This document shows, in pieces, positions 33,365 through 46,100 of a stretch of 64,000 nt of DNA (the stretch's first letter is position 1; each line of letters begins with the position of its first letter). The stretch is taken from positions 42,763,253-42,827,252 of the forward strand of contig OX387187.1 of NCBI GenBank assembly GCA_947561395.2, read 5' to 3'. The DNA comes from Buxus sempervirens (lineage: Eukaryota; Streptophyta; Magnoliopsida; Buxales; Buxaceae). The position numbers were made by a program, and so were the translations under genes. A model generated the notes under the pieces. It had not been told where the DNA came from. It saw nothing but the letters and a program-made list of their open reading frames with translations, and did not search any database.

Positions 33365-35174
33365 TGTGAGACATGGGAAAAAATCAATTTAAATGATTTC
33401 CTCAATCATCACGCGGGATTAAATTAAACAAAGAGTCGCCACCATTCAATCTAGGTGTGAATGGACACCAAAATAGTAAATAAGCACAAAAGGCAAATTT
33501 TAGGGCAAAATATCCCTCCTAAAAAAAACAACCAGAGATGGGTAAGGGGATTAAGTTATGAACAGGGGAAGGTGTTAGGCACCCCTATTCATCCACACAA
33601 GGTGGTTGCCAGGTATTTGTTCATGTTAAAATAAAGGAAAAAGCTTGCTATAAAAATCAGGAAAAATCACAAAAAGACAAAAATATATGGTTTTTTCATA
33701 CGAACATTCTGATTGATCCAGAACTTTCAAATATGATCATACCATTCCTAGGGTTTCATGATCAAAATAAAATCAAGATAAAATCAAATAAAATCAATTT
33801 AAAGTGAAAAATCCAAAAATCTGGCTTCAAGTCAAAATTCTAGAAATCTAGAAAAATATGATTTTTATAAAATATTTCAAAATTGAACTTGAATAGTCCA
33901 GGACATAGATAAGGCCCAAATTTCACATTAAATCTGAAAATCAAAACCAAAAATACCCACGTTTATGAAAAACACCAAAAGGGGAGAATTTAGACCGTAG
34001 GGTCTTCTCTCAATAATGAAAAACAATTTAAAAATCATCTCATGAAACCCTAGAATTTATTTTCAGGCTTCTGGATTCAGATCTACCATATTGATCATGA
34101 TAAATCCAAGATCCTAGCCTAAACTCACAAAATTCACGAAAACAGTGCTGTAGGTGCAAAAGTGGCAAAAATCCAATTTTTATCAAAAAGTGGGGATCTC
34201 ATGCTATAAACATCATAGATTCATGTCATTCATTCAAATATATCATAAAAAGCATTAAAACATGATCAGGATATTCAAAACAACCACATCTCACAAATTA
34301 GAGCACATGGGGGTCTACCCTACGGATCCACCTGTTCTCTTTTCCCCTAGTTCTCTCTTCACGTTTTACGGCTAGAGAGACTCTTGAGGTACTTGGAGAT
34401 AGGTTTGGTTACACAAACACAATCAGAGGCTTTATTCTAAAAGAAAAAGAAAAAAACAGATATGGGGTTCTATTCTAGGGATCCACCTGTTCCCCTTTCC
34501 CCTAGTTCTCTCTTCACGTTTTACGGCTAGAGAGACCCTTGAGGTACTTAGAGACAAGTTTAGGAATACAAAAACAGATATGGCCTTATTCTACAGCAAT
34601 AGAGATGATCCTATTACTTCTAGAATTGAAGACAGAAAATAAAAAAGGATAGGGGACTTACCTGGATTGAGCAGGCAGAGCAGCAGGGATTCCTTTCCTT
34701 CTCTTGGAGCTTTTGATTCTTCAAAATTTCGTGGCCCTTAGCTAGAGGAATGAGCCACTATTTATAGACACACCCAGGGGCATGGTTGGTCCAGAAGGAT
34801 ATAGTCTGGTCTTTAGGATAGAGTGAAATACAGAGATAATGCCCATCCATAGCCAACCAAGGTGGCTTCAGCGAATAAAACACTTAATTCGCTCGTTTAA
34901 AGATATATTGGACTTCAAATAAAGCTCGGAAATCGAGAGAAGGACAAAACTTGCACGTGTCTTTAATGCCCGTAAATGATTTACGGTCCAATGGTGACCG
35001 TATTGGTACTACGGGCGCGCCTGCCCGTAGATATTTTGCGGGCGAGATCGGCCCGTGAAGAAAATACGGGCAAAGCCTGTTCATTCTATTTTTAGGCCTT
35101 TTTGACCTGTTTTAAGCTCTAATTATAGGTTTTTATTATTTTCTCATTTGGCAGTGCAATTTGGGGTGTCTACA
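33365..35174 (-). mobile_element. 3' LTR of element A
   Basis: On the minus strand it runs TGTAGACACCCCAAATTGC to CCCATGTCTCACA, 1810 bp. No matching 5-bp duplication lies on its right side; a polypurine tract does, so it is the 3' LTR of a minus-strand element whose body extends to the right (35,175-47,356 and, beyond element B, outside the window). The TATA box is at 34,758-34,767 (minus). The last ~280 bp (GGATGAATAGGGGTGCCTAAC) are shared with the LTR of element B; the U3 is not. Confidence 0.85.
34968..35071 (-). repeat. CCGTA/TACGG array in U3 of element A
   Basis: About eight half-sites (GCCCGTA, TTACGG, CCGTA, TACGGGC, GCCCGTA, GCGGGC, GCCCGT, TACGGGC) alternate in orientation with 6-9 bp spacers. 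The array lies about 100-205 bp from the LTR start and some 200 bp upstream of the TATA box. Four of the half-sites are perfect. The same motif recurs at 35,524 and 40,183, in front of the antisense genes. Confidence 0.85.
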
Positions 35175-35188
35175 GCTGCCCCCTCTTT
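35175..35188 (-). other. Polypurine tract of element A
   Basis: AAAGAGGGGGCAG on the minus strand ends one base before the LTR start TGTAGACACC. It is the normal priming site for plus-strand DNA synthesis in LTR retrotransposons and fixes element A on the minus strand. Confidence 0.75.
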
Positions 35189-37067
35189 GCTGGTAATTGG
35201 AACCAATTACAAGCAGAGAGCAAAAAGACCCACCAATTGCACTTTCTGAGATTTTTGTATAATCAATTGCACTTTGCAAGGATTAAATGGTTGATTTTTG
35301 AAAAAAGAATTGATTGTGGAAGATTTGTTAAGAAATCCCTCAGCTTAAGGGCCAAATCTTCCTCTCTCCTCTCACTGAGCACTTGTGGGCTATGAAGTGA
35401 GATTTGAGACAAAATTTTTAAACAAAAGTAGGTAAGGTGGCAATCCTTGCAACTTACAACTAATACAAACATTAATCTCCTAAAAATTGTGAGAAAATGA
35501 TAAAATATGCAATTTTTGGCTTCGCCCGTATTGTGCTTACGGACAGACCCTGCCCGTAGAGGATTCACGGGCGACCGGGACCGTAGTGTTTTCACGGGCG
35601 TCTGATGCCCGTACTGATGTTACGGATTTTACTCTTCTTCTTAAGCTCGCGACCGCGACCATTTCTCTTCTGCTCGCACTGTGCCCTAATTCTCTGCTGC
35701 CCGTATTCTTCTCTCCGGTTTCTCTCTTCTTCTTCAACAGTACCCAAGCTCTATCTCCGGCGACCACAGTTCTCCGGCGACTCTCTCCCACCGGCGACGA
35801 CTTGCTCATTCCGGCGACTGTTCCCATTTCAGACGACCACAATACCTTCAGCAACCATCGACTGTTCCTGGATTTGAGCATATCCGTGGCCTTGATCAAT
35901 TCTTTGGAGTGTTTCCTCTTCTATCAATCGACTGTGGATATTCCTTGAAGTTCCAGTGGAGTAAGAATTCCTCATTTGTTTCCTCCATTTTAACTATACC
36001 AAGTAAGTGGTCGAAACCTCTCTCTGAAGAATGTATGCAACAGTAGAACCCATGAACGAAATTTTTGTTCTTGATTGAATCAACTGTTTACTTTGTCTTC
36101 CTTAACCGGATTTGATTCGAAATTTCTAATCTCTTGAATTCTGGAATGATTAAACTCTCCAACATTGGTTTGTGCATCATTGTGACCTGCTGATTTTTCT
36201 TATAGCCGAAATGATGCTTGCATTTTTCTGACTCTTGAATGATTCATTCTTAATCTGTGATGTTTACTGATTGTTGACTTTAGTTTGTCACCCAGCATGC
36301 TTTCATCAGATTTGTGATTCCTCTTTGCCATTGTTAAATTGAGCTCTTTTATGACTTGTGTTGCTCCAATTTTTCTGCCAATGCTCCATCCGAACTTAAG
36401 CCTTTTGAATCCTCAAATTTTTGCTGCCTTGTTCAACACTGTATGATTCTATGACCCCAAATACATGATGCTTTGACTAAGTCTTAAAATTGCTGGGTGT
36501 ATTTACTGTTGCATCATTCTGATTTTGATTCTTGAATGGGAATTCTTATCTTTGATTTTTGTCTTGGTTGAATTCCTGTTTTTAAGCCACATTCCGCAAA
36601 TGCCTCATTTCCCTGCACATTGTTGAGGCTTGAACATGTTCAGTGTGGGATAAGTATAAGCTCTCAATCTAGTATACCCTTTTTGTGAGAATATTCCATC
36701 CCATTGCTTTGGCATGAATCAACTGCCTTGCTTGCCCTGAAACCAAATACAACACATGGTTAAATATATTTGGAAAATACAAAGGAATCAATATCCACAC
36801 ATTTTTCTTGTCATATAAAGAGAACATTCAAGAAGCAATGCATTTCTTATATAATTTTTCTATATACAAAGGCACATAAAATATCTTAAGACAAAAATGA
36901 ACTCCTTCAGTTTAATCTTTGATTTGATTGGGAGCTTCTGAAACACTTTTTCCATTCTCCATTTTTTTCTTTTTCCCTGTCAATCAATTAAACCCGGTTA
37001 GAATGATTAATCAATCAACTTAAAAATTTAAATAAATAATTAATCATCTCCCTGATTTGAACCGTAG
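35189..37067 (+). promoter_or_regulatory. Upstream region of aORF1 in element A, with CCGTA/TACGG array
   Basis: The array at 35,524-35,625 has about eight half-sites (GCCCGTA, TTACGG, GCCCGTA, ACGGGC, CCGTA, ACGGGC, GCCCGTA, TACGG). A C/T-rich stretch with an open frame of 120 codons follows (35,586-35,948), and then about 1.1 kb of ordinary T-rich sequence up to the ATG at 37,068. A 5' leader with an intron is likely, since GGAGTAAGAA at about 35,957 and the AACCGTAG just before the ATG would serve as donor and acceptor; this is inference. No TATA box is evident. Confidence 0.5.
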
Positions 37068-39975
37068 ATGGCCCGCCTTAGATCGACTTCCCGAGATCCT
37101 GCAGATGAGCCTTCCTCCTCGAGGGTTAGGCGAGATCCTGCTGTTGTGGCCTCGTCTTCGAGGGCCGAGAGGGATTCTGATTCTGATATCCCAGATTTCC
37201 CTTCTGGGGATTCGCGTGAGGCGACCCCAGAGGTATTCTCTAACCCTTCAGAATTTAACATTCTTTTACAAAAACATCTCCTTGATCCTTTCTTCTTTCC
37301 AATTGTTCCTTTAGCCGGCAGTTGAGGCTTCAGGCAGAGATAGGAGCCGTAGCAGGCGTCGAGCTGGAGGCAGATATGTGGGCCATGATGAGGGCCGTAG
37401 AGGAGGCCGCAGAGGGGGCCGTGGCAGAGATGAGGCTAGGACCAGGGTTGAGATCCCTGAGGAGGTGGCTGCCCAGATTAGGGACACCGATCTTTTGCAT
37501 GGCTTGAGGACTCATCCCTCAGCATGCGTTAGGGCGGATATCCCTTTGGAGTATCCGATGTCCCATTATAGAGGGAGCTGGGCCAGCTTCACTAGATTTT
37601 TGAGAGCTTGCAGTTCGGCCTATCGTCGGGAGCTAGGCTTATACGGTTTCGGCATGTTTATCACTATCCCGGACGTTCGCTTGGATCGAGCCCTCATTGC
37701 AGCATTATTGGAGAGGTTTTTTCCAGAGACATTGAGCTTCCACTTCCCAGATATAGAGATTGGGATCCGGCCTTCTGATTTCACGCTCATCACCGGGATT
37801 AGGATGATCGGTGATGTTATTACTGAGATGGCGATGCCAGAGGCTGATGAGATTGCTGGTTATCTTGGATATATTGTGCTGCCTCCAGAGGCCTGGGATC
37901 GGGGGAGAGCTAGATTGTCTCTGACATGGTTGAGAGAGACTTTTGGGAGGAGGCAGTTTGGCCAGCTTGCTGCCGGTGACCATGTTTTCCCATTTGCCTT
38001 CCGATTCCTCTTTCTGTATATGATGGGATCCTGCTTCTTCCCAGAGGACACGACTTCAGTTAGTCCTCACTTCTTGAGTCTTCTGGGAGATCTGCAGCGG
38101 GCGAGGAGGTATGCATGGGGCCCTCTCATATTTGGTACTATTTTGGCTGGCCTTCGCCGATCAGTGAGTGGCCTCTCTACTTCCAGAGGGGCTGGAGTTG
38201 GGTGCAGGTTCTTCTGGCCCTTCTTGCAGGTGAACCTTATTTCTCTTCTTTTTCTTTATCTCTTTCTTTTTATCTCTCATTTTCTATTCTTCTGACTATT
38301 TTCTTCTTTCTTGCAGTTTTTTGCTAGGGTTTATATACCCTATTTCCGCCCTACCTCTACGATGCCTGAGGAGACGTATCCCATGGCACTTAGATGGTGT
38401 CATGTAGAGCACGACTCTGAAAAGAGTCGTCCCAGGTCCGCCCGGGCCCACTTAGACAGGTTATACCGGTAGGAGGTAATCTTCTTTAATTCCTCTACTT
38501 CTTCTTTTCTTTTCTTCCTGGATCGCATATCTGATGTCCTGTTCTGTTTTTCAGCTATTTGTCCCCAGGATGGAGGACATTCATGAGGTGCTGGCCCTGC
38601 AAGCAGCCAGAGATGATGCATTTGTCCCTGACCAGAGACGACAGAGATACCAGTTCTTTATTGGTCAGCTGGGCAGCATTTGGTACTGCGGCGAGCGCTT
38701 CTTCTTTCAGCATGTGGGAGAGCCGCGGATCCCTGCCATCCCGCCAGATACTACTCCTTTCTATCCTCCTATGCCTGTTGATCCTGCCCAGTTCTTAGAT
38801 TGGACTGAGGCAGAGACATTATTAGAGGAGGGTGACTATGATGCCTGGTTCAGGCGAGCTTCTGTTGGGTGCCTCATGTCACCCATGCCTGTCCGTGGCG
38901 GAGTCACGGAGATAGGAGGGGTAGTGATTAGGGCCTACGACACCACGGTATGCCTTCTTCCTTTTCTGATCTTCTATTTCTATTTCATTAGCATTTTTCT
39001 GACTTCTTTCTTTGCTATTTCAGGAGGCTCAATTGGCAGAGATCAGGTCTCGCTATGCTGATTTAGAGCACCAGCGTGATGCTGCGATCGCTGAGCGGGA
39101 CGCCCTCTATATCACTATTTCAGATCTCCGGGGGCAGCTAGCCAGAGCCCAGGGCCAGGAGGGTCCATCTGATGTACATGATCAGGCGGGTCCATCTGAT
39201 GCACAGGACCAGGCGGGTGCACAGGACCAGGCGGGTCCATCTGATACTCAGGTTAATTTCTTCTTTTATTTCCATTCCTGCTTTTGTATTTGTTTGTCTT
39301 GTTCTGACTGAATTTTTCTCTTAGTTTCAGGAGTACACAGCCGGCCCCTCTTCACCTGCTTCACCCGTGCCTATGCATTTCCGGGATGAGGTGTTTTCTG
39401 TGGCACGGGTGGAGTTCGTGACGTCTCCTAGTCCAGTGGAGGTTCCTGCAGCAGAGCCCGAGGTCGAGGCTGATATTGTACCTGCTGTTGAGGACATGCC
39501 AGAGTCTGCCCCAGTAGCTGAGACTGCTCCTGCTGCATCTGCTGATGTAGATATGGATTCGGCTATGGACGCCGCTGTGGTAGAGCCTACCGTGGAGACT
39601 GCGGTGATGGAGGAGGCTACAGCTGATCCTGTAGAGCCTGGGGTTGATGCTGATGTACCTGAGACCTCTGCCCCTGCTAGTCCTGCTATGGAGGATATCG
39701 AGGAGACGCATGCTGCTGTGGATACGTCAGCGGAGTCTTCTCGTACTGATTCTGATGTAGATACTTCAGGGTACGTCCCTCCTGATCATCCTACTGCTGG
39801 CCTTGTACCTTTATATATGTGGCATGATATTCAGTCTGTTTTGAGCAGGATGCCGCGTAGCACAGCCCGCAATGTTGTGCGGCATGTCTTTGAGCGCAGG
39901 CGATCTTCAGGCCGAGGTCGAAGCAGAGGACGAGGCCGTGGCAGTGGGGGCGGACCTGCATGGTCATTAGATTAG
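37068..39975 (+). pseudogene. aORF1 of element A: PMD gene with six exons, one in-frame stop
   Basis: Proposed exons: 37,068-37,232; 37,315-38,229; 38,317-38,475; 38,555-38,947; 39,024-39,251; 39,331-39,975. All introns are GT...AG and phase 0, and together they give 834 codons. Residues 62-92 are Arg/Gly-rich. Residues ~140-345 form a plant mobile domain (WASFTRFLRACS, TLSFHFPDIEIGIRPSDFTL, FRFLFLYMMGSCFFPED, RRYAWGPLIFG). A DQAGPSD repeat, an acidic Ala/Glu/Pro-rich region and a C-terminal GRGRSRGRGRGSGGG follow. TAG at 38,470-38,472, just before the exon-3 donor, interrupts the frame (CAG expected); an alternative donor at 38,469 avoids the stop but breaks phase. The gene lies antisense to its host element, which explains how its introns survive retrotransposition. 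Nuclear, nucleic-acid-related function is likely by analogy to MAIN/MAIL1. Confidence 0.75.
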
Positions 39976-40461
39976 GATTATTCATATACACTTGTATTTT
40001 TGACAAAAGTGATGTAAACATTCTCATATATATATAAAAGAAATTTAATTTTCATTCATTTGTGCTCTTTTCTTCTTTATTTTCAGTATTTATTACCTGA
40101 TGAATGTTAAAAGAGGGACAGGTGAAGCTTAGAAAACTAAGGAAATTAAAAATTCCCATTTTTTTGCATTTTTTCGAAGGAACCGTATTTATACTACGAG
40201 CAGGCTGTGACCGTAAACTTACTACGGGCGCACTCTGCCCGTGAATTTTCTACGGGCACACTCTGCCCGTGAAGTTTTCACGGTCAGGCGTGTCCGTAGT
40301 TCCTATACGGGAGTGCTTTGCCCGTAGTATAATTACGGAATTTACTGGCTTACGATTTTTTCTATATAAACTCCTAGGGAGCGTCATTGTGACACTTTTA
40401 TTAATTGAAAAACTCCCTGAGCACGTCTTTTCTCGCTTTCCTTGGCTTCTTTGGTGCTTCC
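39976..40461 (+). promoter_or_regulatory. aORF2 promoter in element A: CCGTA/TACGG array plus TATA box
   Basis: The array at 40,183-40,338 is the longest of its kind in the window, with about a dozen half-sites alternating CCGTA and TACGG in 7-9 bp steps. It ends 24 bp before the TATA box CTATATAAAC (40,362-40,371), which is 91 bp upstream of the aORF2 ATG (40,462). Upstream, 39,976-40,180 is the aORF1 3' region (TATATATAAAAGAAA at about 40,027). The same array/TATA/ATG spacing occurs in element B at 62,890-63,160. Confidence 0.8.
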
Positions 40462-42249
40462 ATGGCTTCCCCTACGTCGCTTTCTCCTGCCGTTGAATCT
40501 CCTCCTGCAAGACAACCTGTTAGATCAAAACCTCCTAATCTTACCAGGTACAATATTGTGGATTCCTTTTATGATAGATGGGTTAACTCCATGACCCTTG
40601 ATGAGGAGATTCGTTGGGATTCCATCCACTTAGGGCACATCCTACACCTCCCTAAAATTCCCTTTAAGTGGGAAATCATTGAAGCTTTGATTGGCCACTG
40701 GGTACCTGAGCTGAATCTCTTCCGTTTTGATGACAAAGAGATGACTCCCACCATAGAAGAGATTGAAACCATCCTTGGCCTAAGATTTTCTGAAAAAGTT
40801 GTGAACCCACCCCTAAAGCTTAGTTATAAAAAAGAGGCCTCCACTTTCTTGGGTATAGGGAAGAAGGACTTAGGAAATTCTGATGCCCTATTGACCTTGT
40901 CCAAGACTTTTTTGACTGAAAAACTTCTGAGGAGTAATGACAAGGACTCTAGGTTTAATGCATTGACCCTGGTAGTGGTCAATCAGCTGCTTTTTCCACG
41001 GGGTGATGACCAGGTTGACTTGGCTCTCATCTAAGTTATTTGCCAGGTTAGGGAATGCAAGAGGTTGGCCCCTATGATCCTAGCAGAGATATATCAGGCC
41101 CTTACTGACTGTTATTTCAGGAAGAAGAAACGCTTCCTTGCCTGCGCCCCTATCCTACAGGTAAAAAATATGCATATTTTTTTCTTTTCTCTTTTTCTTT
41201 TTTTTTTTTTTTTTCTTTCCTTCTTTTTTTTTCTTCTTCTTTTTCTTCTCTCTGCTTCTTCTTCTTCTCTTTTTTCTTCTCTCTCTCTCTCTCTTTTTTT
41301 TTCTTCTTTTTTTTCTCTTTTTGGAAATAAATTGAAATACTCCCTTTTTCTGCAGCTTTGGTTGCTTGACCATCTTAGCCAGGTTGAAGAAATAACTCGC
41401 CGCTTCTTTCCACGATTGAAAGTTCCTGTTTTGATGAGCAATAGGGGATGTCCTAACATCCAAGGTGGCAAGCAAGGCTGGTTCACTTTCTTGGGTACTC
41501 TCCAGGATGATCAAGTGAGATGGCCTGGCACTTATCAGCCTACTCCAGAGACAGTGATTAGCTTTAGGGATAAAAACTTTCTGGCCCTAGCAGGCTTGAA
41601 ATCTGCTGTTCTCTATCTTCCTTTGGGGGTTATTCGGCAATTTGGAGCGACCCAGGGAATTATGATCCCCACAGGTTATGAGAGCTTTGTAGGGCCACTT
41701 ACCTCAGCCACCATGGGGCTAAATGCTCAATTAATGAAAGAGTGGTCCTATGTTTGCTTTCTGCGGGGTCCAGTCTTTTCAGAGTCCCATGTGAAGGACT
41801 ATCATTTCTGGATCAAAGAACAGGTGCAGAGTCATGCCCCAGTACCCGAGGATCCTCCTACAGTTCTTCCTCCTACCTATGAAGATATTCTGGAGTCAGA
41901 AAGGGCAACCCATAAACGTCTTCAACAAATATGGGTACGGGAGGCTCAAGAACTTAGGATAAAAGTCCTTGTTCTGGAGAGGAAACTTGAAGAGCAGAAG
42001 TCTGGCCGCATTGCCATGGAGAAGAAACTTGAAGAACAAAGGCAGGCTCGTCGCTTTGAAGTCCGAGTGATGCGGAAGAAGTATCAGGATTCCTTGGCTG
42101 ACCTTAGGGCGTTGAAGAGCAAGCTTTCTTTTTCAGATGAGGTCATCTCCTTTTTGAGTGATCCTGATGCAGAGGGTGCTTCTGGAATCATTGCAACTCA
42201 GGCAGCTAGGATTAGGGAGCTTGAGGAGCAGTTAGGGAGTAGGGATTAG
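40462..42249 (+). pseudogene. aORF2 of element A: DUF7745/PMD-like protein with coiled coil, one stop
   Basis: Exon 1 is 40,462-41,160 and exon 2 is 41,356-42,249, with a phase-0 GT...AG intron that is T-rich. The full frame would be 530 residues. Residues ~35-125 carry the family core (NLTRYNIVDSFYDRWVNSM, PFKWEIIEALIGHWVPELN, FRFDDKEMTPTIEEIETIL). The last ~130 residues are a charged coiled coil (ERKLEEQ, RRFEVRVMRKKYQDSLADL) ending ARIRELEEQLGSRD. TAA at 41,032-41,034 interrupts codon 191 where element B has Ser. The ATG at 40,462 is chosen because it lies 91 bp behind a TATA box and matches the B start by position. It converges with pol, the two 3' ends being about 900 bp apart. Proteins of this type are common in plant genomes; their role is not established. 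Confidence 0.75.
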
Positions 42250-43156
42250 ATTCTTTCATCTATTTTTTTTTCATACTTTTATACAAAAGCAAAACTCCAT
42301 TAGTGGAAAGATATTAGATTTAATTCAAAAATAGGTTTTATATTATTGGCCTCAGAATTCTCAGATGCTTATAAAAACAGAAGTTTTATGAAAAAGTATT
42401 TGATTTCTCATCACTGGCCAAAGTATAGTTTTTTTTTGAAAGCTGATCCAAAACATTTAATCACATATAATTAAAGGAATTAAAATCAGGTTGAATAATG
42501 AAAAGGGTAGTCCAAGCAATAGGGAGAGACCAAATTTGTCTACCCCGTGACCTTTAGAATCATCCCCTAATGATTTTTCCTTCATGATTGGCCTTGCTAA
42601 TCTGCTCAGTTTCCAGTGCTCATGCTGATTTGAAACTTAGACCCCATGATCAACTCAACCCTTGATTCTTTTCTTTTTTTTTCTTTTTTTTTCTTTTTTT
42701 TTCTTTTGCCCTTCTTGCCCCTAGCGCCAATTACGGTTTTCACTAAGGTCGGCTTCTGCATTCCGTCATCACCAATCTTACTCTGAAAGTTGAATGAATA
42801 TACTAAGATCACCAAGGGCTTAATAATAGGACGAAACAAAGGCTAGGCTCGGTTTATGAAAGAAAAGGTATTAAAGGCTCAAAATTTTCTAAGTGTGAAA
42901 ATGGGTCAACTGGACTTACAGTCATGGTGAATTCAATCCCATTCCCCTTCTTTTGTATTTGGCCTTTATTTGCCCCTATTTTTTTTTCTTTTTGCCCCTA
43001 TTGGCCTTGCCCTTATTGGCTTTGCCCTAGTATAAAGCTGTAAGTCCAGTTTGGGTTTAACAAAAAAGACGAACAGGCTCAAATTGGTTTGACTAGGGAT
43101 TCAAATTTTGGGATATAAGGAACAATGGCCTCAGATCATTTCCTAGTAGTATTCAT
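42250..43156 (-). other. Conserved non-coding block between pol and aORF2, element A
   Basis: Read on the minus strand, the stretch from about 42,935 to 42,700 follows element B's 60,481-60,720 with few mismatches. Its best part (GATGACGGAATGCAGAAGCC, TAGTGAAAACCGTAATTGGC, GCTAGGGGCAA) is more similar between A and B than the pol genes are by eye. A second conserved block (42,285-42,430) is the 3' region of aORF2 and matches 60,975-61,130. Simple T-rich repeats lie at 42,670-42,708. No stable protein frame links all of it. Confidence 0.55.
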
Positions 43157-46100
43157 TCATGGAAAATATCTCTTTACTGCATCAGAGTTAATTGGCTCAG
43201 GAAAATCCTTCCCATCCATTTCTGTTAAGATGAGAGCACCCCCTGATAGGACCTTCTTGACTATATAAGGCCCTTCCCAATTTGGTTTGAACTTTCCACG
43301 AGGATCCTCCAAAAAGGGTAAAATCTTCTTTAATACCAAATTTCCTTCTTGGAAAGTTCTGGGCTTTACCTTCTTATTGTAAGCCCTGGCCATCCTCTTC
43401 CGATATAATTGGCCATGACTAAGTGCCTTCAAACGCTTTTCTTCTATTAAATTGAGTTGATCATGCCTAGACTGTATCCATTCAGCTTCTTCTAATTCAG
43501 CTTCAATTAGCACTCTTAGTGAAGGTATTTCCACTTCCACTGGTAAAACTGCTTCCATTCCATAGACTAAGGAGTATGGGGTTGCCCCTGTAGAAGTCCG
43601 GATTGAGGTTCTGTAAGCATGTAGAGCAAGTGGCAGCATTTCATGCCAATCTTTAAAACTCACTACCATTTTCTGAATAATCTTCTTTATATTCTTATTC
43701 GCTGCTTCCACTGCCCCATTCATCTTTGGTCTGTAAGGCGCTGACTTGTGGTGGGTAATCTGGAATTGTTCACACATCTTCCTCATGTCTTTGTTCTTAA
43801 GGTTTGAAGCATTGTCTGTTACTATGGCACTTGGCAAACCATAGCGACAAATGATGTTGTGCTTTAAAAACTTAAGAACATGGCTACTCGTAATATTTGC
43901 ATAAGAAGCCGCTTCTACCCACTTGGTAAAATAATCAATTGCTACAAGTATAAACCTGTGTCCATTTGATGCCTTTGGAGAGATCATTCCAATGACGTCT
44001 ATACCCCACATAGAAAAAGGCCACGGAGATGTCATACTGTGTAATTCACTTGGGGGTGCATTCTTGTTATCCGCGTACACTTGGCATAAATGACTCCTTT
44101 TAACGTGCATATAGCAATCATGCTCCATAGTTGACCAGTAATATCCCAATCGCAGGATCTTCTTGGCAAGCATATGCCCATTCATATGGGGTCCACACAC
44201 TCCTCCATGTACCGTTTCAACTATCCTTTCTGACTCAGTCTTTGCAACACATCTAAGTAGTATATCATTGTGTGATCTTTTGTACAACTGACCACCACTT
44301 AGTAAGAAATGCCCTGCCAACCTCTGTATTGTTCTTTTCTCCGTAGAGGTGACATTTTCTGGTAAACTTCGATCATTTAGGAAATTCTTAATGTCTTGAA
44401 ACCATGGTACTTCTTCTTCTGGGGTTTCTTCTAGAACAAGGCAGTAAGCTGGTTCATCTCTGACTTCAATTTCCAATGGTCTAATATCAACTCCTTCTGG
44501 CATACTGACCATTGAAGCCAATGTTGCTAGAGCATCTGCAAACTGATTTTTGGCCCTTGGCATATAATTGAAGGAAATTCGAGTAAATTTATTCCTTATT
44601 TCTTCCAAATACTGGTGATAGGGGATCAATTTGTGATCCTTGGTTTTCCATTCACCAGTTGTTTGGAAGATGATAAGACTCGAATCCCCATATACGTCAA
44701 GATCCTCTACTTCATGGTCTAAGGCTGCTTGTAACCCAATTATGCATGCTTCATACTCTGTTATATTGTTCGTGCATTGGAACCTTAACTTCACTGCGAT
44801 TGGGATATGTGCCCCATCTGGCTTGATCAATACAGCCCCTATTCCATTTCCATTCATATTGGCGGCCCCATCAAAAAACATTTGCCATGAGCTTTCACCT
44901 TCTTCCTCTTCAGCAAACAGGATTGCCTCATCAGGGAAGTTGGTCTTTAAGGGTTGGTATTCTGGTAAAGGGTGTGCAGCTAAGTGATCTGCAATGGCTT
45001 GACCCTTAATGGCCTTCTGTGTGATATAGGTGAGGTCAAATTCAGAGAGTAACAACTGCCACTTTGCTGTTCTGCCAGTTAAAGCCGGTTTCTCAAATAG
45101 ATACTTCAAAGGGTCCATGCGGGATATCAATAAGGTGGAATGACTAAGGAAATAGTGCCTTAGTCTCTGAGTTGCCCATACTAAAGCACAACAAGTCTTT
45201 TCTAGAGGGGAATATTTTACTTCATATTCTGTAAATTTCTTACTTAGGTAGTAAATCGCCCTCTCCTTTCTGCCTGTATCGTCATGCTGTCCTAAGACAC
45301 ACCCCATTGATGTCTCCAAAACTGACAAGTATAAAATCAATGGTCTTCCTGGAGTGGGTGGTACTAGCACAGGTGGGTTCAATAAATACTCCTTTATTGT
45401 GTCAAAGGCTTCTTGGCAATCATTATTCCAGACTGTCGGGTTATTCTTTCTTAGAAGTTTGAAAATTGGTTCACAGATAGCGATGAGCTGTGCTATGAAC
45501 CGGCTTATGTACTGAATCCTTCCAAGAAAACCCCGAACTTCCCTCTCGGTTCTAGGTGATGGCATTTCAATGATGGCTTTAGCTTTAGCTGGGTCAATCT
45601 CAATTCCCCTTCTGCTTACTATAAAGCCCAACAATTTTCCTGATGTAGCCCCAAAGACACACTTCGCAGGGTTAAGCCTTAGACTGTATTTCCTAAGCCG
45701 GTCAAATACCTTCTTCAAGTTGATCAAGTGGTCTTCTTCTTCACATGATTTGGCTATCATATCATCCACATAGACCTCCATCTCCTTATGGATCATATCA
45801 TGGAATAAGGCTGTCATGGCCCTCTGGTAGGTTGCCCCCGCGTTCTTAAGTCCAAATGGCATGACAGTGTAGTGGAAGGTACCCCAAGGGGTGATAAAGG
45901 CTGTCTTCTCTTGGTCTTACTTAGCCATCTTAATCTGATTGTACCCAGAAAACCCGTCCATGAATGAGAACAGGCTATGTACAGCGGTGTTATCCACCAA
46001 GATGTCTATGTGTGGAAGTGGAAAATCATCCTTTGGACTTGCCTTATTCAAGTCTCTGTAATCTACGCACATTCTGACCTTTCCATCCTTCTTTGGCACT

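Noticed and set aside
35586-35948. 120-codon frame upstream of aORF1
   Set aside because: It begins inside the inverted-repeat array and has no domain; more likely the 5' leader of aORF1.
41112-41514. Lys/Arg/Glu-rich frames of about 120 codons on the minus strand
   Set aside because: They are the complement of the pyrimidine-rich aORF2 intron.
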